NCBI GenBank assembly: GCA_033439265.1
Contig: JAVTVX010000015.1
Span: 23,613,947-23,677,946, forward strand
Direction: 5' to 3'
DNA length: 64,000 nt
Origin: Dillenia suffruticosa
Lineage: Eukaryota; Streptophyta; Magnoliopsida; Dilleniales; Dilleniaceae
Below, one piece after another: positions 46,151 to 58,176 of the stretch (the first letter of the stretch is position 1; every line of letters starts with the position of its first letter). Made by a program: the position numbers and the translations under genes. The notes under the pieces were generated by a model. It saw only the letters and a list, made by a program, of their open reading frames with translations. It was not told where the DNA came from and did not search any database.

Positions 46151-46800
46151 TAAATATTCTCATAAAATCCAATTAGAATAAAATAATTATTAAACTTTTA
46201 AAATTGCTTTCATTAACCCTTACTTTTTTTTTTACCTAAATTGCTCTAGATCGGGGATATTCAAATATAATATTGGTGTTAAGAATCAAAAATTTTTTGT
46301 GTAATGATATATTATTGTCATGTTAGATTAAAATTCTTATAAAATTATTTTATAATTATAATTAATTTAAAATTATTTTCATTAGGAAAATTAATAATTA
46401 AAATAATTCATAAATATTTTTGTAAATAAATCCAAACACAGTTCAAATAACTTTTACTCCAAATTTTAATACCTATATTAGTGATATTCTAAATTTACAC
46501 ATTATTTGGTTTAAAGAGATTCGTATTCATACGTGTGACTTACAATCTCACAAGTTAATAAAGAAAACGTAGTAATTATTGTATTGCTTTGATTGAAAAT
46601 GATAATTTGCTATTTTTGCAGTATTCAGTCAATATTCAAGTCTTTACACAGTTTCAAGAAAGAGAAAAATCACTCTATTGTGAAAAGCAAGTTTTAGGTG
46701 TGCTTTCCTCTCTTGGACCTATTGAAGAAGCTAAAAGAAAAAAAGACTATTTATGAGAGAGAGAACAAATTAAATTTGATGCTATAATTACTCAATAATC
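46151..46800. other. AT-rich sequence, possibly flank of a copia LTR
   Basis: No coding similarity. The right part probably enters the 5' LTR of the copia element that follows; its left edge could not be fixed. Confidence 0.4.
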
Positions 46801-47075
46801 CAGATGAAGACTTGAACAAAATATGAATGATATCTTAAAAAATTATGATTCTTAATTTATTGAATGATATTTTAGATGATCATGATCTCTAATCGATCAG
46901 AATATATAGTTAAACTTTTCTTTAATTTATATTAATTATAATAGTTCCTATATTTGTACTTTGACTAAATCATAACTTCAAATAGCATTACTTTTTCTAT
47001 GGATATATACTATGTAAATTCATCGATTAATGCAAGGGAAAGAAGTATTTTTTTTCCTCACCTATACTTTGTTCA

Positions 47076-47088
47076 TGGTATCAGAGCC
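47076..47088 (+). promoter_or_regulatory. Copia primer-binding site, initiator tRNA-Met type
   Basis: TGGTATCAGAGCC, an exact match to the usual plant copia site, two bases or fewer after the presumed LTR end. Confidence 0.9.
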
Positions 47089-47392
47089 GTGCCATTCCTA
47101 TCAGCATTAATACTTGGCTACAGCCTATTTTCAACACAAATCTTCTAAATTTCTCCAAACCCAATCCTAATTCACTCCAAATCTCTGAAATTCCTCACTC
47201 ACTTCACTTCACCTAACACAAACTTAATAGGGAGAATTTGAATGGTTGGTTCCAGTTTGTGGTGTTCGTGATTAGAGGGAAAGGGAAGGTAGGTTATCTT
47301 ATTGGCAAGAGTATTCCAACACATAGTAAGGATGCCACATCCAAGACATGGAAGGTTGAAAGCTCGATAGTGATGTCCTGGTTAATAAATTA

Positions 47393-50252
47393 TGTAATAC
47401 CAGAGCCTGTTGTCTCATTGTTTTGATATTTTGTATCTTATAGGGTAAACTCTAGTATTGAAAAATTTAGACCATGAACCTTGAAACAATCGAGGAATTT
47501 TGAGATTTTAATTTAAGTTTAGAACAAAATTGCATATAATATGCTTAGTGAGAAATTAAAGTGTATAATATTAAATATAAAATATAGTGTGAACTTGGAT
47601 GAATTAGGAATATAAGATTGGGTTTGCATTTGAACTAATATTAGAATCCAATCTTATGGTCCAACTTTTGAGTTAATAAATTACAAATTCTAACTAATAT
47701 TTTTGTTTATTTTTCTTATTTCTCTCTTTTGAAATGTAAGGTAGAAAAGTTAAGAGGGAGATTTAAATAAAAGCCCATAGAGCAAGAAATGAGGTGATGT
47801 GGTTTGTATGGCTCAAATAAAAGAAAGAAAAGTTGTGTGAGTGTGTAGGTGTGACCAAGAGAGAGAGAGAGAGAGAGAGAGAGCACACTTTCCCTTTTCA
47901 AAAGAACCCTAATCTCGAGTCCCACATTTCTCTCACACAAAATTACTCCAAACACTATAAAAAATATCATTTAAGTTTGAAATAAAGTATTTTCATCTAT
48001 ACACATCTTATACCTAGTCTTTAGGAAGTATAAAGAAGTGTAAAAAGCCCATAGAGCAAGCCAAAAACACCTAGGAAGTAAGGAGATAGAAGGAATAAGA
48101 GGAAAGTAGATCTTCAAGTTTAGAAAGGCAAGTACTTTGTACGTGTATATTTAATTGATGCACAGTAGTCATGTATTACATGTTTCTTAGACTATTGTGT
48201 ATTAGAATAAGGATGAAATGAAAAAGAAAAATGAAAAATCTCACTTTTTTTATATAAGAAAAAAATGACATAACTCTCTCTATACAACTACAAACTAAAT
48301 ATGGTTTTTTTCTACTGAAACAAGATTTTTAGAGTTTTAAAATGGCATATTGTAGGAAACTTTTCATTGAAAATTGAATTTTTAGTGATTTTTTAAATAA
48401 ACATACTATACGGGAAATTGTCTTGTTCCTGTTTTGTTTTAGCCAGGTTTTTTTTTTCGAGTTTTAAGCTAACTTCTTAGCAGATTTAGAATAAATTCTG
48501 AATTTTAAAGTTGTAATTCTATGTCTTACTTTAAATTGGAACTTAAATTATTTAAATCCGACATGTGTAGTAAAAGTTATAGTGATTCTTCTGTTACTAT
48601 GCATGTAGGGCTGTAAGATTAGGACTATCATATTTATGGATCTGGGTATCTTTGTGTGATTAGAATGGATTTTGGTCATAAATATAAAAGTAATAATTTT
48701 GTATCTTATTTTTAAGTAACAATTAGAATTATCGCAATCCGAGAATTATGATGCAAGAAATGGCCCTATTTCTAAGACATGCTTGTGTTGGGAATTTATT
48801 TGATTGGTTAGATTTGTTAATTTTGGAATGAAAATGAAAATTAAGGGGGAAAGTTAATTTAAGTTAAGAGAAGTAGGAGTTTAATATGTGTCTTTTGAAA
48901 ATGGAAATCATGTTTAGATAGGGATATAGTCATGTTTGCATGTTATGCATTTAGTTTCATATTTGCATTGAATTGGTGTGTAAACTTACTTGTATGTCAT
49001 GATACAAAAATTTATGTGAGAACTCATCAACCAAGGATAAAAGTGTAGATTTGAATTAGTGGGAGTGCAAACCCTCCCCAAACTATAAGTGGATAGATTG
49101 TTGTATGTGAGAGTGAGAAAATATTTCTCTTAGTTTTCTAAAATGATTTTCTTTTAACTGTAAATGTGGAATGTCTCTAGAAATATTTTAATTTGAAACA
49201 CGAAATCTATACACTTACAAATATATTTTGCGTCATGCTAAATTTTCTTATGGATATTGATGTTGAACTTATGAATTAAGAATTTTGTTGATTTTCTATG
49301 GCACATGTTATGCTTTTGTGAAATCGTGCATGCTTGGGGTATGATCACCTATGAAAATGTAATGTCTAGTCTAAACTTTTATGGTTTGATTCGTTGGGGT
49401 GGCATAGTTAGAGCTTCCATTAGACTTGAGGGGGTAGGCAGGGTAGAGAGATGCCTCCCAAGTCCCTATTGAGTTAATTTGATTGCACCACCTCAGAGAT
49501 CTTAAGATAACACCAAGCTTGGAGGTGATGTTTATGATTAATAATATCTAAAAAACCGCTTGAAGGTTCCGCCATTGAATCAGACCAAGCCTTTGGTAGA
49601 GAGATTTTGAGGCAACCCCTTGTTTTTTTTTTTAAATTGTGAACATTGAATACTTATTATGTTGGAAAATTATAACATTTGTTGAGAATACTAAGATGAC
49701 TACATAATGTTTTTGCTGAATCAAAAATGTGATTTTGAAAATATTGTTTGACACTCCCACACTTACCACTCATTTTCTTATAAACTATACCATCACACTT
49801 CACTCATTAAGTATTTTCATACCCATTCCTTCACTTTTATTCTTTTCAACGGAAGTATAGAGATAACACCACTCCACAGCCAGTTAGATCCAATCGAGAA
49901 GATAACATTCGCAGACCAACTATTGGTATTAGTCCTTTTCAGTTGTAAATTCTTTAGACATGTAGACGGACCCATTGGAGAGCATTTTAAAGTAGAACTC
50001 TCCCTGTAGTACATTTTACATGTGCTTTTTAAAATTCAAACTTATATTTTTGAAGATATATTTTGAAATATTAACTATTTATTTGCTCCTTACATGTTTT
50101 TTGGTTTAAATATTTTATGTGTTGGATTTCTTAACTCAAAAATAGTATCATCATAGCCTAGCATTATTTTGGAGTGCGTGTTGATGATTGCATGTACTTC
50201 TAGATCACGCGGCGATTGTCACATACTTGGACCTAAGGGTTGGGGCATGACA
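47393..50252 (+). mobile_element. Nested LTR-type insertion, probably a solo LTR or LARD-like element
   Basis: It begins TGTAATACC, ends GGGGCATGACA, and is flanked by AATTA (47388-47392) and AATTG (50253-50257), a 4-of-5 match. The ends fit long plant gypsy LTRs. It has no coding domain. A TATA box (TATAAAA, about 47956) and an AG run (47859-47883) lie near the left. A short repeat, AAAAGCCCATAGAGCAAG, occurs near 47771 and 48041. No second LTR inside is evident, so a solo LTR is the simplest reading. Confidence 0.65.
47859..47883. repeat. (AG)n microsatellite
   Basis: A dinucleotide run just upstream of the TATA-like box in the nested LTR. Confidence 0.85.
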
Positions 50253-52829
50253 AATTGCATGGAACCCAAAATTGGCAAAACTTGTCTGTTCTGTCAAACA
50301 GTTCATGAAATATAGGAGGCAGTTCAATGGATGTATTATGACCTTGAAAAGACATCTTAGTGTTTTGAGTTTCATTCAATTATTCGCAACACCCAACAAG
50401 AGAGCAGTCAGTCACAAAATATTTTAATGCCCACATGAATTATGGCAAGAGATGGATCTCTTTTATACAATTCCATAGAAGTGTTTTGATGATGTTATGC
50501 TTTACAACAAGATGCTGGAGAAAGACTAGATTTTTTATTTTCTTCATGGATTCAATAAAGAGTTGGATGAGGTTTGGAGGCGTATATTAGGTTCAAAACC
50601 TATTCCATCCATCTGTGAAGTCTTTGCCAAAGTTAGATGTGAAAACAGTCGCAGGAAAGTGATCATTGTCAACCATCCTGACTTACCTAATAGCTACACC
50701 CAATGATCTAAAGACAATAAGTTGTGGCCACCATATAAAGGAAACCTGCTGGGAACTTCATGGGAAACTAGCAAATTGGAAACCCAGGAATCAGCGTCGC
50801 TTATCAAACTCTGCTAATGTTGTTGAAAGTACCACAGAATACACCAAATCAGCTCCAACAACCATGTCATTTACTGCTGAGCAGATGGAAGTTTTCATGA
50901 GTCTTCTACAGAATTTAAAGTCTGCAAGAGAAAATAAGGTTATTCACTCTTCTATCGCCACTAGCACACAATGAGGTAATTTCCCATTAGTCTTGTTATC
51001 CCAACTAAATCAAACGTGGATTGTTGATACTGGTGTCTTGGACTATATAACTTGATCTTTTACAAACTTGACCAAGTATACCAAGAGTGATGGAAACATG
51101 TCTATCACTATGGCTCATGGCAAGACTTCATATGTGGCTGGTATTGATAGGTTGTATATCATGATCGGATGTTCCTAGTTTATAGTACAATATTCTTTCT
51201 ATTAGCGAGCTCAACAACATTATGAATTTCAGGAGCTGTCTTCAGGGAAGATGATTGGCAATGTCGAGAAGCGAAATGGTCTCTACTACATTGGATCTCC
51301 ACCACAGTCTCTTGCTCTTGAGAAGTATTCCTTGTATAGTGTCTCTAGTTTTGATGTTATGTTGTGGCATAAATACCTTAGTCATCCTGGTTTTGAGCAT
51401 CTTAAACATTTGTTTCCAAAACTATTCATTAATAAAGATCCTTCTTTTTTCCATTGTGAATCATGTATCTTTGCCCAAAAAAAAAAACCATGATAATCTT
51501 ATCATTCACATACTTCTCAGTCCTCTAAACCTTTTCACCTCGTAGATAGTGATATATGAGGTCTGGCTCATACCTCTAATATAAATGGAGCTAGGTGGTT
51601 TATTACATTCATTGATGATCACAATAGTACATGTTGGTTTTATCTACTAAAAGAAAAGTCTGAAGTATGATCCATTATTAAACGTTTCACAAACTTGTCA
51701 CTAATTTTTTTCGATATTTTGTTCACATATTTGGTACTGATAGTATAAGAAAGTATGTTGCACATGATCTTGAGGAGTGCCATGCTGAGCATGGTATCTT
51801 CTATCAAAACTCAGGTACATATACCCCTTTAATAGAATAGAATTGCTAAACAGAAGAACAGACACCTTTTTGAAGTGGCCTGTACCCTAATGTTTAACAA
51901 TCATGTTCCAAATTTTTTGTGGGGGGAAGCTATTTTGATAGTTGCCTATCTTATCTATTGCTTACCTTTCAAACCACTAAACTTTCAAATTCCTCTATAG
52001 TGTTTAAGGAATTTTTTCCCATATGTCCGAATCATGAATTCGCTTCCTCCTAGACTCTTTGGCTACATTGTTTATGTCCATAACATAGCTGCTTACATCA
52101 GAAAACTAGCTCCTAAAGACATTAAGTGCATATTTATAGGCTATTCTCCCACTCAAAAAGCTTTTAAGTGCTATAATCCACCATGCCAAAGGATATTTGT
52201 TACTTATGATGTCATCTTTTGTGAACCCCAATGATTCACTTCAGGGAGAGTTACCAAATACAGCAAATCATTATGATCATTCCATTTCTCTACCAATTTC
52301 AATTTCAAACCTTTATAATACCGTTCAAGCACTAATATTCTCTTTCCAACTTACACCTACTCTAGTAGCTGATCAAGAGGGAGATTCGAAACCAACAACT
52401 AAGGGTGAACTTCCTATTTCCACAAGAAGACCTCGAGCTCCTTCTCAAAGCCAATCATTAAACCTAGAGGCAAATCCATGAAGTTTTAAAAGAAAGTACT
52501 AATACAATTGGTGATTTAGATGTACTATTACACTCAGAAGAATGAGTAAGGTCTCGTACAATTAAACACTCGATTTCAAATGATCTCCTATTGCATGCTG
52601 TATCCAAACTACAGGGCATATCTCTCCAAGTTGAATGATGTGGAGATTTGTAGACATATCCATGAAGCACTAAATGACCCAAAGTGGAGAGCTGCAGTGA
52701 TGGAGGGGATAAAAGCTTTGAAAGAAAATAGAACATGGGAGTTGTCAAACTTCTAGAGGTAAAGAAAGTGGTTGGTTGCGAATGGATCTTCATATAGGAT
52801 CAAGTTTTTCTTGACCCTGGATGAATTTA

Positions 52830-54260
52830 TGTAACAGAGAGCTAAATTTCTTATTCTTTTCCTTTTCTTGTTAGAATTCATTTGCTAATGGTTCTGTGTT
52901 AGACATATCCTTTTTATTATAGCCATTTACATTCCTTAAGTTTTCTAACTCAGTTTACAATTTAATTGTTTATTCAGTCTTATTTTTTATTGTAGCATGC
53001 AAACTATTCTTCTCTTGTTTCCGGTTATCATTTTCATTCTTTAATTTTTTTTGTCTTCTACTTTTAATTTATTTCTTTCCTCTTCCATTTCAGTTAACAA
53101 TTTTTTCAATGAGAAATTCTTTTTACTTATTTTCTTAAGATCTTTAAGAGACTCCACTAAGGCTTTATGTAATTTATTTACAAACAATTCATTATCAAAA
53201 TCAGAAAAATTAAACGAATCAAAGAAGTAGGAGCTTACCTCTTCATTCTGGTCTTCCTTCGGTACTATAACACATAAATGAGCCTACTCTTGCTCAGTTT
53301 CGTCTTACTTGAGCTACTATCCTTACCACTCTAGACTACTAGTGCCTTCTTCTTTTCTCTTTTCTCAGCCTTCTTGAGCATCAGACAATCAAATTTTATA
53401 TATCCAGCCTTCTTGCCCTTCTTGCCCTTCTTGCCTTTCTCTCTGAACTCTGTTTTCCTTTCTCATCGTAAACCTTTTAAATTTTATGATTAGGAGAGCA
53501 ATATCTTCATCAGAACTATCATCGTTATTTTCACTCTCTGATTTTAAGAGCCATGGACTTCCCTTTTTCTTCCTTTCCGTCTTTGTTTGAATTCAACTTC
53601 ATTTCGTGGGAGGTCAAAGATCCCATCGGCTGGTCCATGGCGAGGGTCTCTAAGTTCTTCGACTCCTCTATAGAAGTGACCTTCACCTTCCATGATTTTG
53701 GCATATAATTGAGAACTTCGTCCACCATGTCCTCATGACTTATTCCTTTTCATAGGAGTCTAAGTTCATTTGTAATTGTGTTGAATCTTGTGATCATCTC
53801 TTTAACTGTTTTCTCGCCCCTTATTCGAATTACGTCATACTCTTGTTTCAACATTCCGATTTTATTCTTCCTAACCTGGTTTATTCCTTCATACGTAGAT
53901 CTTAATCTCTCCCATATTTCTTTGACATTAATACATGATGAGATCCTATTGTACGAATTTGAACTTAGAGCTAAATGTAGAAGATTGACAGCCTTACAGT
54001 TAGCTCTGTATGCCTTTTTTTTTCTTCTATTATCATATTCTTCATTTTAACCGGAACTCTCACTTTGTTAATCTCTTCTATTGGGAATTTAATTCCCTCT
54101 TCAGTAATTTTCCATGTAGTTTCATCATGTGCTATGATAAAGTCCCACATCCGCTGCTTCTAATAATTATAATTGTTTTTGTTGAAAAATGGAGCTATGT
54201 TGGTAGAGCAAGCTTCAAATGGGACACCATCACCAATAGTGCCATCTTGGATCTTTACTT
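52830..54260 (-). mobile_element. Copia gag relic, opposite strand
   Basis: Minus-strand frames read as a copia UBN2-type gag: PFFNKNNYNYWKQRM-like start near 54215; AIAHDETTWKITEEGIKFP; AVNLLHLALSSNSYNRISSC...EIWERLRSTYEGINQVRKNKIGMLKQEYD; VDEVLNYMPKSWKVKVTSIEE; LTSHEMKLNS; a zinc-knuckle remnant (YIKFDCLMLKKAEKREKKK); then a coiled-coil-like tail to about 52850. No pol or LTR is found. It abuts the preceding copia element's broken end. Confidence 0.78.
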
Positions 54261-54384
54261 GTTACCGACTGGTCATCAGACCTGAGCATGCAATAATCGT
54301 CATTTGGCTCGACCTACATTCAATCTCGGGCACACACTTCAAAACCCAACAAGGCTAATCTATCATCAATATAGTCTCAATGAA

Positions 54385-54545
54385 TTAATTACATGTACAA
54401 TCCCTGAACTTTGCCAATTTCACAAATTACTCCCTAAGTTAGAAATGTTATCTTGTGGTACTCAAACTTATAAAACTGTATCGTATTGGTCTTTCTATTA
54501 TTGATGGTGATAGGGTAGTCGTTAACTTATCATTGCCATGTCAGT
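54385..54545 (+). repeat. Left terminal inverted repeat of the Pack-MULE
   Basis: Pairs with 56685-56845. Shared words: CCCTGAA, TTTCACAAATTA, AGAAATGTTA, CAAACTTATAAAAC, CGTATTGGT, GTGATA. Confidence 0.75.
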
Positions 54546-54874
54546 ACCTGAAGAGATCTCATGATGCCAGGTCAGCATTTTGTTGACGTGGCAGAGCTAG
54601 GTTGGCAATTTGCTGATGTGACATTGCTACATCAGTACCAGAAGGGCTTTCTAGTATTTCCATCACCCAAAATCAGACTTTAGGGTTTTTTTTTAACATT
54701 TCTCAAAAGGAAGAACCCTTTTGTTTTCTTTATGGTCAGAAGATTAAATTCAATCTCTCTCACCGTCTCAATCTGGTCAGAAGTTTATGGTCTAAAGATT
54801 TCTCTTACACTTTCAATCTCTTTCTTGATCTCTCTCTCTTTAAAAGTTTAGGGTTTTGAAATGGAAGACTGGTT

Positions 54875-55295
54875 CTGGAATAGAAGGTCCATCTGTTCCC
54901 GCAAGATCCAAGTCGGAATCAGGTACAAAGCAGGTCTCCACCTTCCTATGGTCTCTTTTTACCGAATCATCTCGTTGTAGGTTGCATGTTGCTTTCACTT
55001 GCAATGTTTGTGGTCAGTGAACAACTTGTGCCATCAATTTGTCTTTGTATAGATATTTTCTGAAAAGTTTGCCCTTAATTGTTCATCTCTCTCTCTATTT
55101 TTTTTTTTAAATTTTGATTGATTTATTTATTATAGAGTCATGGATGCAATCCATTCCATAAGTTAGTTGATAATTTGAATCAGTTTCACGAGATGAAGTG
55201 TTATGTGAATTTACGCTTACAAGAATGGAGATGTTAACTTCAAGTATCTCGACATGGATGATGATGACAGTGATGATATTTTTCCGATCTTTTGA
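54875..55295 (+). pseudogene. Captured fragment of a Zim17/DNL-type zinc-finger protein gene
   Basis: Zim17 proteins bind zinc with two CxxC pairs and escort organellar Hsp70. Here exon 1 (about 54875-55050) ends AFTCNVCGQ then an in-frame TGA (55018) and TTCAIN where TTRAIN is expected. A T-rich intron with acceptor TATTATAG follows, and exon 2 (55136-55295) reads SHGCNPFHKLVDNLNQFHEM, KCYVN, then after a one-frame shift GDVNFKYLDMDDDDSDDIFPIF-stop, the acidic C-terminus of plant members. The first Cys of the second pair reads Ser. Stop, shift and lost Cys make it a pseudogene. Confidence 0.8.
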
Positions 55296-55850
55296 GGTTA
55301 ATAGGAGCTTGTATATTCCAATTACTTTCATCTTGATCTTTATCACATCCCTTGGGCTTTTCTTGGGTTAATTCCCTTCGATGACTATCTCCCTTCTTCC
55401 TTAATCAATCAATCTTTCTCTCTTTTCTCTTTGCCCTTGGGCTTTTCTTTTCTATTCTAGATCTCTTCTCTCTAATTTCGATCGATCTATATTAGTTATC
55501 TCTCTTTTGTGAACAGAGTGGCAGAGTAGCCCTGGTCAATCGCGATCAAGACAGATAAACAAGAGAGATTGATTAATTTATGGCATCTCTATGTTATGGT
55601 AGATCAATCATGCAAGAGAACAAATTGAAAGAAGAGATAGAGTGGACACAGTTGATCTTGATTAAGAGAGAAAAAAAATGATCAATAGATAGAGAGTAAA
55701 AAGAAGAGGAGAGATTGATAGATGAGAGAGAGTAGAGATTGGGAGAGGAGAGAGAGAGGTTGGGGTATTCTACATATTTCACATGCGGATACATTCGTCA
55801 TTTCTGGTAGAATTAATATTGTTTATCTATTCCCAAAAAATTCACCATAG

Positions 55851-56048
55851 TTGCAGGAACTTCAGAAGTTTGGATTTACGTTCACATGGTTTCATCATTC
55901 TCCCAGAAAACGTCCATGGCACTTGATTCTCACGAGTGCAATGCAATCTCCTATTTCTTTGCAAGATGGCGAACTTTCATCAAGGCCTAGACAATACCTC
56001 TTCCAGACGCCATCATCAACAAAATATAATGCTCCATTTACATTATGA
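55851..56048 (+). pseudogene. Possible second captured exon in the Pack-MULE
   Basis: After an acceptor-like TAGTTGCAG, an open stretch reads LQKFGFTFTWFHHSPRKRPWHL in one frame. It is less AT-rich than its surroundings and looks exon-like, but I do not recognise the protein in any frame or strand. Confidence 0.3.
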
Positions 56049-56684
56049 ATAATTATTTCAAAGAAGATATTTATTTATTCTTTTTAATTTGAATTTAGAT
56101 GCCAAAAAATATATATAACTGAAAATTTCAGAAAGTAAATTGGAAAGTCATTTCTTTTTATTCAAACATATTCGAAAAAATATTTTTCTGGGAAAGGTGG
56201 TTTCTGGAAAACGAAGAGAGCCTAGAGGAAACATTCAAGAAGGGATAATGGGTTTTGGTTTTGGTTGTGGTTGGGGGTTTGGGTTTTTTTTCTTTTTTTT
56301 TTTTTTTGGGACAAGGAAGGTGGGTTTTTTCCTAGGGGAGGGGTGTTGATTTTGGGTTTAGCCATAGTTTGGGTTTCCGATGAGGAGGAATGGATTCGGA
56401 GCGGCGATATTCATGCTAAGGAAAAGTAGAGAGAGAGAGAGAGTGGCATGGTGGAGTAATAAAGAAGAGAGATTATAAATTTATAGGGAAGCATGGAAAG
56501 ACCAAAATCCCAAAAAACAAACCAAACTTGCTTACATGGCAGTGCCATGTCAGTGATTAATGCCACATCATCAATTAAACAGCTTGGTACTGCCACGTTA
56601 GCAATATGTTAATATGGCAACTTGAGATGTTTCGGGTGCTCAAATGGCACTGATATATCAGCGTCCATACATCTACCTAAACTG

Positions 56685-56845
56685 TCACGTCATTCCATGT
56701 CAGTTTTTAACAACCACCATATCACTGTTAGTAATGGAAAAACCAATACGAAATGGTTTTATAAGTTTGAGAATGGTAACATTTCTAGTTATAGAGACTA
56801 ATTTGTGAAATTTGAAAAAAATTCAGGGACTGGATATATAATTAA
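56685..56845 (-). repeat. Right terminal inverted repeat of the Pack-MULE
   Basis: Partner of 54385-54545; identity looks high but with several indels. Confidence 0.75.
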
Positions 56846-56849
56846 CTAT

Positions 56850-58165
56850 AATCTAAATTTTCAATTAATTCTCTATATTCATAAATCATTATCCATAAGA
56901 GCTCTTTCAAAATGAAATAAATAAAGTTTCAATAACTTTAATACAAGTGATCAACCAAAATAAGAATGTACATATACAAAAGTAATAAAAATTCTACAAG
57001 CAATCCACAATAAAATAAAGTTCAACTTCTATTAACCTTCCCCATAGATCCATTTACAACTAAGCAAGCCAAAACGGAACTATTTCACACAAAGTATATG
57101 ACTCCTACTAAGGTAGATATCACAATCACAAAAGAGGGTCCTCTATTTGCACTTACAAGCTACAAATATGAAAATATGAGAGAAAAAGAATGGGATTACA
57201 ATCGTAATTAGTGAGTGAAAAATCTATATACATGTTGATGAGTGGGAGTGTGATTATATTCTAAATCCATTATCAACAAATTTTATTTTTATTATTTCAA
57301 AAATATTCACAAATTTACAAAGGTACTCATAAAGTATTGATAACCAATGTATTCAAATAAGAATATTTCTCTTTGCATCAAAATGGGTTGCATTTCATTC
57401 AAAACCATGGAACTACTAAAAATATATTTTCCAATCTAAAACTTTGGCCGAGTTCAAGATTTGAATCCACCAAAAGTTTTTATTCATTTGATTATCTAAA
57501 AATGTCTCATCTTTGGTGACTCATGGCTGCCTAACCCTAAACTTGGATAGGCGAACCCCCCACATCATACTATCACAATCTAGTATTCGGCTCTACTCTA
57601 CTGCTTTTACTCCAACCAATCATGAGTGAGCAATAAACTATAGAGTTGTGTGAACAATTGGTCACCTTAAAACATCTTTTTCGTTCACAATTAAATTCCA
57701 AAACCATTTCACAACCTATATTCATCTTTGTCTCAATGAACATCAATCAACCAAATAATGTAAATCATATAGTATTAATATATCAATTTCACATTTCTAA
57801 TATCACCGTTTTAAGAGAACATACTACATTCAAATTGAATTATAAAATCACTTTTTAAAAATAAATTTTCAAACACATAAAATCATTTCTCATTAAAACA
57901 AGATACAAAAATCATATTCACTGTTTGGGGAGAGTGCGCATTCCCACTAGTTCAAATTCTCAAATCTATCCTTGATTGAAGGAGTTTCGCCTAAATTTTA
58001 TATAAATCACAACAAAAAAATTAAGATTAGATATTTATTCAACGCAACATGAAATTAAACACATGATGGTGCAAATGAAAAATATATTTCTATTACTTTG
58101 GTATCTATTAATTCTACTTAACACCCATTTCCATTTCAAATTTTACAATTCCAACCAATATTATA
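56850..58165 (-). mobile_element. Diverged LTR fragment, same family as the insertion at 47393-50252
   Basis: The reverse complement aligns with about 48780-50000 of that insertion: GGGAATTTAT..GATTGGTT, CAAGGATA, GAACTAGTGGGAATGC and CTCTCCCCAAAC, ACACTCCCAC and others. Divergence is high and neither end is intact; the Pack-MULE abuts its left edge. Confidence 0.6.
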
Positions 58166-58176
58166 GATTTCCAACT

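Larger units (their letters stand above)
47220..52795 (+). pseudogene. Copia gag-pol remnant with nested insertion
   Basis: Gag N-terminus at 47220-47392; the rest of gag in broken frames at 50253-50970; protease near 51015-51050 (DTG in place of DSG); gag-pre-integrase 51251-51493 (MLWHKYLSHPGFEHLKHLF and a HCESC zinc part); integrase 51590-52000 (FITFIDDHNSTCWFY); connection RLFGYIVYVHN...KCIFIGYSPTQKAFKCYNP at 52034-52234; RT start 52660-52795 (ALNDPKWRAAVMEGIKALKEN). Many stops and at least six frame changes. Confidence 0.8.
46800..52800 (+). mobile_element. Ty1/copia retrotransposon (truncated), interrupted by an LTR-like insertion
   Basis: A perfect primer-binding site (47076-47088) follows a presumed LTR ending TTTGTTCA. 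The gag starts at about 47220 (LNGWFQFVVFVIRGKGKVGYL), is split at 47392/50253 by a 2.86-kb insertion, and resumes (CLFCQTVHEI). A zinc-knuckle remnant (CWELHGKLANWKP), protease (WIVDTGVLDYIT), pre-integrase, integrase and the first residues of reverse transcriptase follow, ending near 52795. The rest of RT, RNase H and the 3' LTR are missing; it stops against the opposing copia relic. Confidence 0.82.
54385..56845. mobile_element. Pack-MULE-like DNA transposon (2.46 kb, ~160-bp TIRs) carrying a captured gene fragment
   Basis: The ends are long inverted repeats: the left reads TTAATTACATGTACAATCCCTGAAC, the right, reverse complemented, TTAATTATATATCCAGTCCCTGAAT, and the match continues about 160 bp. 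Long TIRs beginning with CCCTGAACTTTG-like words fit Mutator-like elements. There is no transposase. Inside are two exons with intron of a Zim17/DNL zinc-finger gene and a possible second captured piece. A 9-bp target duplication could not be found, so the superfamily is inferred. Confidence 0.7.
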
